From assembly GCA_036787895.1 (NCBI GenBank), contig DAIQOK010000019.1, positions 9,216 to 73,215 on the forward strand: 64,000 nt of DNA. Reading direction: 5' to 3'. Each line of letters opens with the position of its first letter. Within the stretch, counting starts at the first letter, position 1. This document shows positions 60,285-64,000 of this stretch, one piece after another. The notes under the pieces are model-generated. The model was not told where the DNA came from. It saw nothing but the letters and a program-made list of their open reading frames with translations, and made no database searches. Source of the DNA: UBA7662 sp036787895. Lineage in GTDB: Bacteria; Bacteroidota; Bacteroidia; UBA7662. The position numbers were made by a program, and so were the translations under genes.

Positions 60285-61949
60285 ATGATTAAGCAACTCA
60301 GCATACGGAACTTTGCCATTATCCAAAGCAGTGAACTTCGGTTTTCGCCTGGTTTGACGGTGATTACCGGTGAAACCGGTGCTGGAAAATCCATCCTATT
60401 AGGTGCACTCAATCTGTTATTAGGTGCCCGGGCTGATGCAGGACAGCTTTATGATGTGCAAGAGAAATGTGTAATAGAAGGTCATTTCTTATTTAATACC
60501 CCGGCCATAACAGCTTTTTTTGAAGCGGAAGATTTTGATTTCGACAGCAAAGAAATCGTACTTCGGCGGGAATTGCTTCCGAATGGTAAGTCGCGGGCAT
60601 TTATTAACGATAGTCCAGCCAGTGTGGCTCAGCTGCGAACCTTAGGTAATCTGCTGGTCGATATAAGCGGCCAGCACGAAACCCTCGAGCTCAATACCCA
60701 GGCTTTTCAGTTCGAATTTGTGGATGCCATGGCCAATCAACTCGATGAAGTAGCTGCATACAACGCTGCCTATGAAGATTTACGACAAATCCGACAACAG
60801 ATAGCTGCATTGGAAGAAGCTGCCGGTAATCAGCAAAAAAACCTAGACTACGACCAATACCTATTCAACGAACTGGAATTGGCCAAAATCAACAACCCTC
60901 AGGAATTGGAACAGTTGGAGCAGCAATTCAGTGTTCTCCAAAATGCACAGGCCATTGGGCTAGCTTTACAGCAATTGCATTATGGGCTAAGCGAAGCAGA
61001 AAATTCCCCGGAAAACAGCCTATCTGCCTTGCTTGTTGCCGGTCAAGGTATTAGAAGACTCGATGAGCATTTATCCGAAATCTATAATCAGCTGCAGGAG
61101 ACAAAATCTACTTTAGCCGATTTGGCCCAGGAAGCTTTTCATTTACAAGAGGCCTTTCAGGCAGATGAAGAAAAACTTCAGCGCTTAGAAGCCCGGCTGA
61201 ACGAGCTGAATCGGCTTTTACAAAAACACCGGATGCAGGATTTGTCGGAGCTCATCGCTTTAAAAGCAGAAATTGAGGCGCGCATCCATCTGGTTCAGTC
61301 GAGCAATGAACATCTCCTGGAGCTTCAAGCCAAAGCGATGGTGTTGGAAATTCAAGTTGATGAACAAGCCCGTCAAATTTCAACTAAACGCCAGGCCATA
61401 TTGCCAGAACTTGAGCAAGCCATTCATGCCTTATTGCCCGAGATGGGAATGGTTCATGCCCGTTTTACCATTGAACACAAAAAATTGACGCAATTACATG
61501 CCCGGAATGGCTGGGACCAATTGCGTTTTCTGTTCACAGCCAATCAGGGCAGCGCTGCGCAAGAGATACATAAAGTGGCATCAGGTGGTGAGTTATCCCG
61601 TCTGATGCTGGCAATTAAAAGTCTTTTACACGACCAACTGGCCTTACCTACGGTAGTTTTTGATGAAATTGATACCGGCATATCAGGTGAGACTGCCATT
61701 CGCATTGGACGTGTATTAAAAAAATTAGCCAGTCGTCATCAGGTAATTTTGGTAACTCACCAGCCACAGATTGCTGCTAAAGGTGATTTGCATCTGTTTG
61801 TTTCCAAAACCTTGAAGGAAGGGAAAACGGCTTCACACATCCGTATTCTCGACGGTGAAGCTCGGGTTGAAGAGCTTGCCAAAATGATTGGTGGTGACCA
61901 ACCGAGCGATATTGCAAGAGAACATGCACGCGAATTATTCCATATCTAA
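60285..61949 (+). CDS. recN: DNA repair protein RecN
   Basis: 554-residue SMC-like ATPase for double-strand break repair. Walker A GETGAGKSILL is near residue 30, the ABC signature KVASGGELSRLMLAIKS and Walker B VVFDEIDTGISGE are in the C-terminal half, and two long coiled coils (LEEAAGNQQKNLDYDQYLFN, LQRLEARLNELNRLLQK) join them. Last gene of the bamD unit, 39 bases after DUF4835. Confidence 0.94.
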   Translation: MIKQLSIRNFAIIQSSELRFSPGLTVITGETGAGKSILLGALNLLLGARADAGQLYDVQEKCVIEGHFLFNTPAITAFFEAEDFDFDSKEIVLRRELLPNGKSRAFINDSPASVAQLRTLGNLLVDISGQHETLELNTQAFQFEFVDAMANQLDEVAAYNAAYEDLRQIRQQIAALEEAAGNQQKNLDYDQYLFNELELAKINNPQELEQLEQQFSVLQNAQAIGLALQQLHYGLSEAENSPENSLSALLVAGQGIRRLDEHLSEIYNQLQETKSTLADLAQEAFHLQEAFQADEEKLQRLEARLNELNRLLQKHRMQDLSELIALKAEIEARIHLVQSSNEHLLELQAKAMVLEIQVDEQARQISTKRQAILPELEQAIHALLPEMGMVHARFTIEHKKLTQLHARNGWDQLRFLFTANQGSAAQEIHKVASGGELSRLMLAIKSLLHDQLALPTVVFDEIDTGISGETAIRIGRVLKKLASRHQVILVTHQPQIAAKGDLHLFVSKTLKEGKTASHIRILDGEARVEELAKMIGGDQPSDIAREHARELFHI

Positions 61950-61957
61950 TATTTCTC

Positions 61958-61965
61958 TATTTTTG
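61958..61965 (+). promoter_or_regulatory. -7 promoter element of fabI
   Basis: TATTTTTG, perfect TAnnTTTG, 17 bases before the ATG. Confidence 0.45.
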
Positions 61966-61982
61966 ATACAAATACATAACCC

Positions 61983-62804
61983 ATGTCATACCAACTTTTG
62001 AAGGGAAAAAGGGGCATCATCTTTGGCGCACTCGACCCCAACTCTATCGCCTGGAAAGTAGCCGAACGTGCTCATGCTGAGGGAGCTAAATTTACCTTAA
62101 GTAATGCACCTATTGCTTTGCGCATGGGCAAAATCAACGAATTGGCCGCTGCATGTGGCGCAGAAGTCATCGGAGCCGATGCTACCAGTGTAGAAGATCT
62201 GGAGAATTTGTATGCCAAAAGCGTGGAAATATTGGGTGGTAAAATCGACTTCATCCTACATTCGATCGGTATGTCACCGAATGTGCGCAAGGGTATTCAT
62301 TACACTGAAACCAATTACGACAACTTCCATAAATCACTGGATATATCAGCACTCTCCTTTCACCGCGTGATGCAGGTAGCCATGAAAATGGATATTTTAA
62401 GTGAGGGAGCTTCTGTTTTAGCACTCAGTTATATCGCCGCGCAACGTGTGTTCCCCGATTATAACGATATGGCCGACGCTAAAGCTCTACTTGAGTCTAT
62501 TGCCAGGAGTTTTGGCTACCATTTAGGTAAAGCCCATAAAGTTAGGGTGAATACCATCTCCCAATCTCCTACCCGCACAACTGCAGGTAGTGGTGTGAAA
62601 GGCTTTGATGCTTTCTACGATTATGCCGATAAAATGTCGCCATTAGGCAATGCCAGCGCTGAATCTTGTGCCGACTATTGTATAGTTATGTTCAGCGACC
62701 TTACCCGTATGGTGACTATGCAAAATCTTTTCCATGACGGCGGTTTCTCCTACACCGGAGTTAGTCAGGAATTGGTAGAGCAGATGCAAAAAAACAACGA
62801 CTAA
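61983..62804 (+). CDS. fabI: Enoyl-ACP reductase (NADH) FabI
   Basis: 273-residue short-chain reductase for the last step of each fatty-acid elongation cycle. The cofactor region is GIIFGALDPNSIAWKVAE, and the catalytic Tyr160 and Lys167 stand in YNDMADAK (the Y-x6-K spacing of FabI). Full length. Target class of triclosan-type inhibitors. Own promoter; the stress-protein gene follows by 11 bases. Confidence 0.94.
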   Translation: MSYQLLKGKRGIIFGALDPNSIAWKVAERAHAEGAKFTLSNAPIALRMGKINELAAACGAEVIGADATSVEDLENLYAKSVEILGGKIDFILHSIGMSPNVRKGIHYTETNYDNFHKSLDISALSFHRVMQVAMKMDILSEGASVLALSYIAAQRVFPDYNDMADAKALLESIARSFGYHLGKAHKVRVNTISQSPTRTTAGSGVKGFDAFYDYADKMSPLGNASAESCADYCIVMFSDLTRMVTMQNLFHDGGFSYTGVSQELVEQMQKNND

Positions 62805-62815
62805 AAAACTATCCC

Positions 62816-63697
62816 ATGGAACAGGCTAAAAAACCCGTTTTGGTCCCGGTTGATTTTTCAGACAGTACCGTTACCACCACTGCCCATGCCGCCTTACTTG
62901 CCCGTACCTTGCGGGTAGATGTAGTTTTTCTGCATGTCATAGAAACCTTGTTCGATGGGTTTAGTGTAGCCGGACTTGCTTTTAACAGTGACTCGAAGGA
63001 GAATAGCATTGTTGAAGAAGTAGAAAACAGAATGAAACTTTTAGTGCAGAAGTTTGAAGCGGCCGGTAATCATTGTAAATATCAAATCGAAATTGGCAGC
63101 ATACACAAGACCATAGTCAAAGTAGCTGAGCAATTGAAAGCAGGATATATCGTTTTGGGTGCGCATGGCCAGGCTGGATTTGAGGAATTTCTTATTGGCA
63201 GCAACTCATTCCGGGTAACTGCCACTGCACCTTGTCCGGTCATTACCTTGCACGACGACAGTCAGTATACCCAAGGCTATAAAACCATCGTCATGCCCAT
63301 CGATACCAGCTTTTACAGCCGGCAAAAGGTGAAAGCTACTGCTCAACTGGCGCAGGCCTTTGAGGCAAAAATTCATGTCTTGGGAGTATCTATTGACGAT
63401 GATGCTGAAGCTGTTCAAAAAGTGCATACTTTATGTCATCAGGTAAGTGAATATCTGCATGCACACGCCATTAAGCACGATGTTTCTTATGAAACCGGTG
63501 GCAATATCACCGACAGCACAATATTGTATGCCAAGGCCTTAAAAGCAGATCTGATTTCCATCATGACGGAGCAGGAACCCTCGGTGCGTAGTCTGATCAT
63601 GGGAGAATTTGCCCAGCAGATGATTAACCGCTCTCCGGTTCCTGTGATCAGTTACCGGCCACGGGAGGTGAGCTCTTTGGTAGATTTTTCGCTTTAA
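62816..63697 (+). CDS. Universal stress protein (tandem UspA domains)
   Basis: 293 residues made of two UspA folds. The first ends with the G-2x-G-9x-G-(S/T)-like loop GAHGQAGFEEFLIGSNSFRV then TATAPCPVITL; the second ends GEFAQQMINRSPVPVISYRP. These proteins bind ATP or AMP and act under stress or growth arrest. The first domain starts KKPVLVPVDFSDSTVTTTAH. Probably co-transcribed with fabI (11-base gap). A terminator follows. Confidence 0.93.
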   Translation: MEQAKKPVLVPVDFSDSTVTTTAHAALLARTLRVDVVFLHVIETLFDGFSVAGLAFNSDSKENSIVEEVENRMKLLVQKFEAAGNHCKYQIEIGSIHKTIVKVAEQLKAGYIVLGAHGQAGFEEFLIGSNSFRVTATAPCPVITLHDDSQYTQGYKTIVMPIDTSFYSRQKVKATAQLAQAFEAKIHVLGVSIDDDAEAVQKVHTLCHQVSEYLHAHAIKHDVSYETGGNITDSTILYAKALKADLISIMTEQEPSVRSLIMGEFAQQMINRSPVPVISYRPREVSSLVDFSL

Positions 63698-63711
63698 ACA
63701 GCATTCTTATT

Positions 63712-63737
63712 AAACCGGCAAAACGCCGGTTTTTTTA
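63712..63737 (+). terminator. Rho-independent terminator after the universal stress protein gene
   Basis: Perfect 8-bp stem AAACCGGC / GCCGGTTT with a 5-base loop and T run. Confidence 0.88.
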
Positions 63738-63949
63738 TGCTCCATGGTAATCTGCTGATGTGGTACGGCACTTCGTTTGCTTGGGGAATGTGCAGATGTG
63801 CCAAGAGCATCTCGCTCTAGCGTTTATCGGTCATTGCTCGTCGAGCCAAGGGCAGTTTTCTCTCAACTGTCTCTCCATCTCAACTGTCTCAACTGCAGTG
63901 ACATCTCAGTTTTGATTTTGGAATTTGGAATTCCGCTGTGCGGCTGGCA
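63738..63949. other. Gene-free stretch with short repeats
   Basis: I see no supported gene. It contains two direct copies of CTCAACTGTCTC (around 63862 and 63881) and the palindromic word GGAATTTGGAATTCC (63930 region). Nothing else of note; the only open frame has no family resemblance. Confidence 0.5.
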
Positions 63950-63985
63950 AAAAAAAATCCCGTCCTTTTGAGGGGACGGGATTGG
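63950..63985 (-). terminator. Terminator of a minus-strand gene beyond the window
   Basis: Stem ATCCCGTCC / GGACGGGAT followed, on the minus strand, by a long T run. It should end a gene lying to the right of the window. Confidence 0.75.
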
Positions 63986-64000
63986 TACCAGGCTGGCAAC

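Noticed and set aside
63777..63971. Plus-strand frame of 64 residues at the right end
   Set aside because: Runs through short repeats and through a terminator hairpin; no similarity to any family.

Overview
The window is a chromosome segment of a member of the Bacteroidota. The evidence is a type IX secretion (T9SS) component (PorQ), three secreted proteins ending in Por-type C-terminal sorting domains, Bacteroidota-specific families (DUF4835, DUF5723, DUF6913, histone H1-like Hc1, the Bacteroidota form of RpoZ), and many copies of the Bacteroidota -7 promoter element TAnnTTTG. Starts mostly lack Shine-Dalgarno sequences. I cannot place it below phylum level with confidence; the gene content would suit a Saprospiria- or Chitinophagia-like lineage. 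Most of the window is housekeeping sequence with no IS element, prophage or CRISPR array.

Layout. 1-5142 (minus): miaB, a SAM methyltransferase, a sigma-54 activator, lptE, a repeat-like protein and the start of secG, tightly packed with overlapping ends. 5294-8426 (plus): two T9SS-exported Omp28-like proteins with a CGPC motif. 8559-16821 (plus): fatty-acid beta-oxidation (fadD, marR, fadN, fadA, acyl-CoA dehydrogenase), with a 462-bp inverted-repeat-bounded four-helix-bundle cassette inserted between fadN and fadA. 16828-18871: a broken XRE regulator, a DUF1543 gene, porQ and a lipoprotein. 18950-23739 (plus): LuxE-like protein, a GH13-like protein without its catalytic residues, and a GH31 alpha-glucosidase. 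23736-27335 (minus): S9 peptidase lipoprotein and a T9SS cargo. 27560-35166: lgt, then hutH-hisS-dnaA, a possible oriC-like AT-rich gap, and a 5'-nucleotidase split into two genes in permuted order. 35290-44104: an A-type Fe-S protein, an RGG-tailed DEAD-box helicase, cmk, DUF5723, typA, a beta-barrel and an MFS transporter. 44163-49309: XRE regulator, CsgG-like/barrel protein, GAF histidine kinase, two lipoproteins, tRNA-Asp. 49494-55482: accA, a lipoprotein, ligA-DUF6913-dapA, Hc1. 55561-63697: an alpha-oxoamine synthase (probable sphingolipid enzyme), then bamD-rpoZ-coaBC-DUF4835-recN, fabI and a universal stress protein.

How the genes work together. Several groups serve the envelope: LptE and BamD (outer-membrane assembly), SecG and Lgt (export and lipoprotein maturation), PorQ (T9SS), FabI and AccA (fatty-acid synthesis), and the oxoamine synthase. 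The fad cluster degrades fatty acids, probably under its own MarR repressor, since two palindromes lie on its promoter.

The observations I rate highest are: (1) the four-helix-bundle cassette bounded by paired 11-bp inverted repeats, whose removal would restore a 23-bp fadN-fadA gap; (2) the GH13 homologue that has lost all four catalytic motif signatures beside an intact GH31; (3) a recurring arrangement in which the -7 element ends only 3-6 nt before the start codon, predicting leaderless or near-leaderless mRNAs. The promoter elements also correct several start codons.
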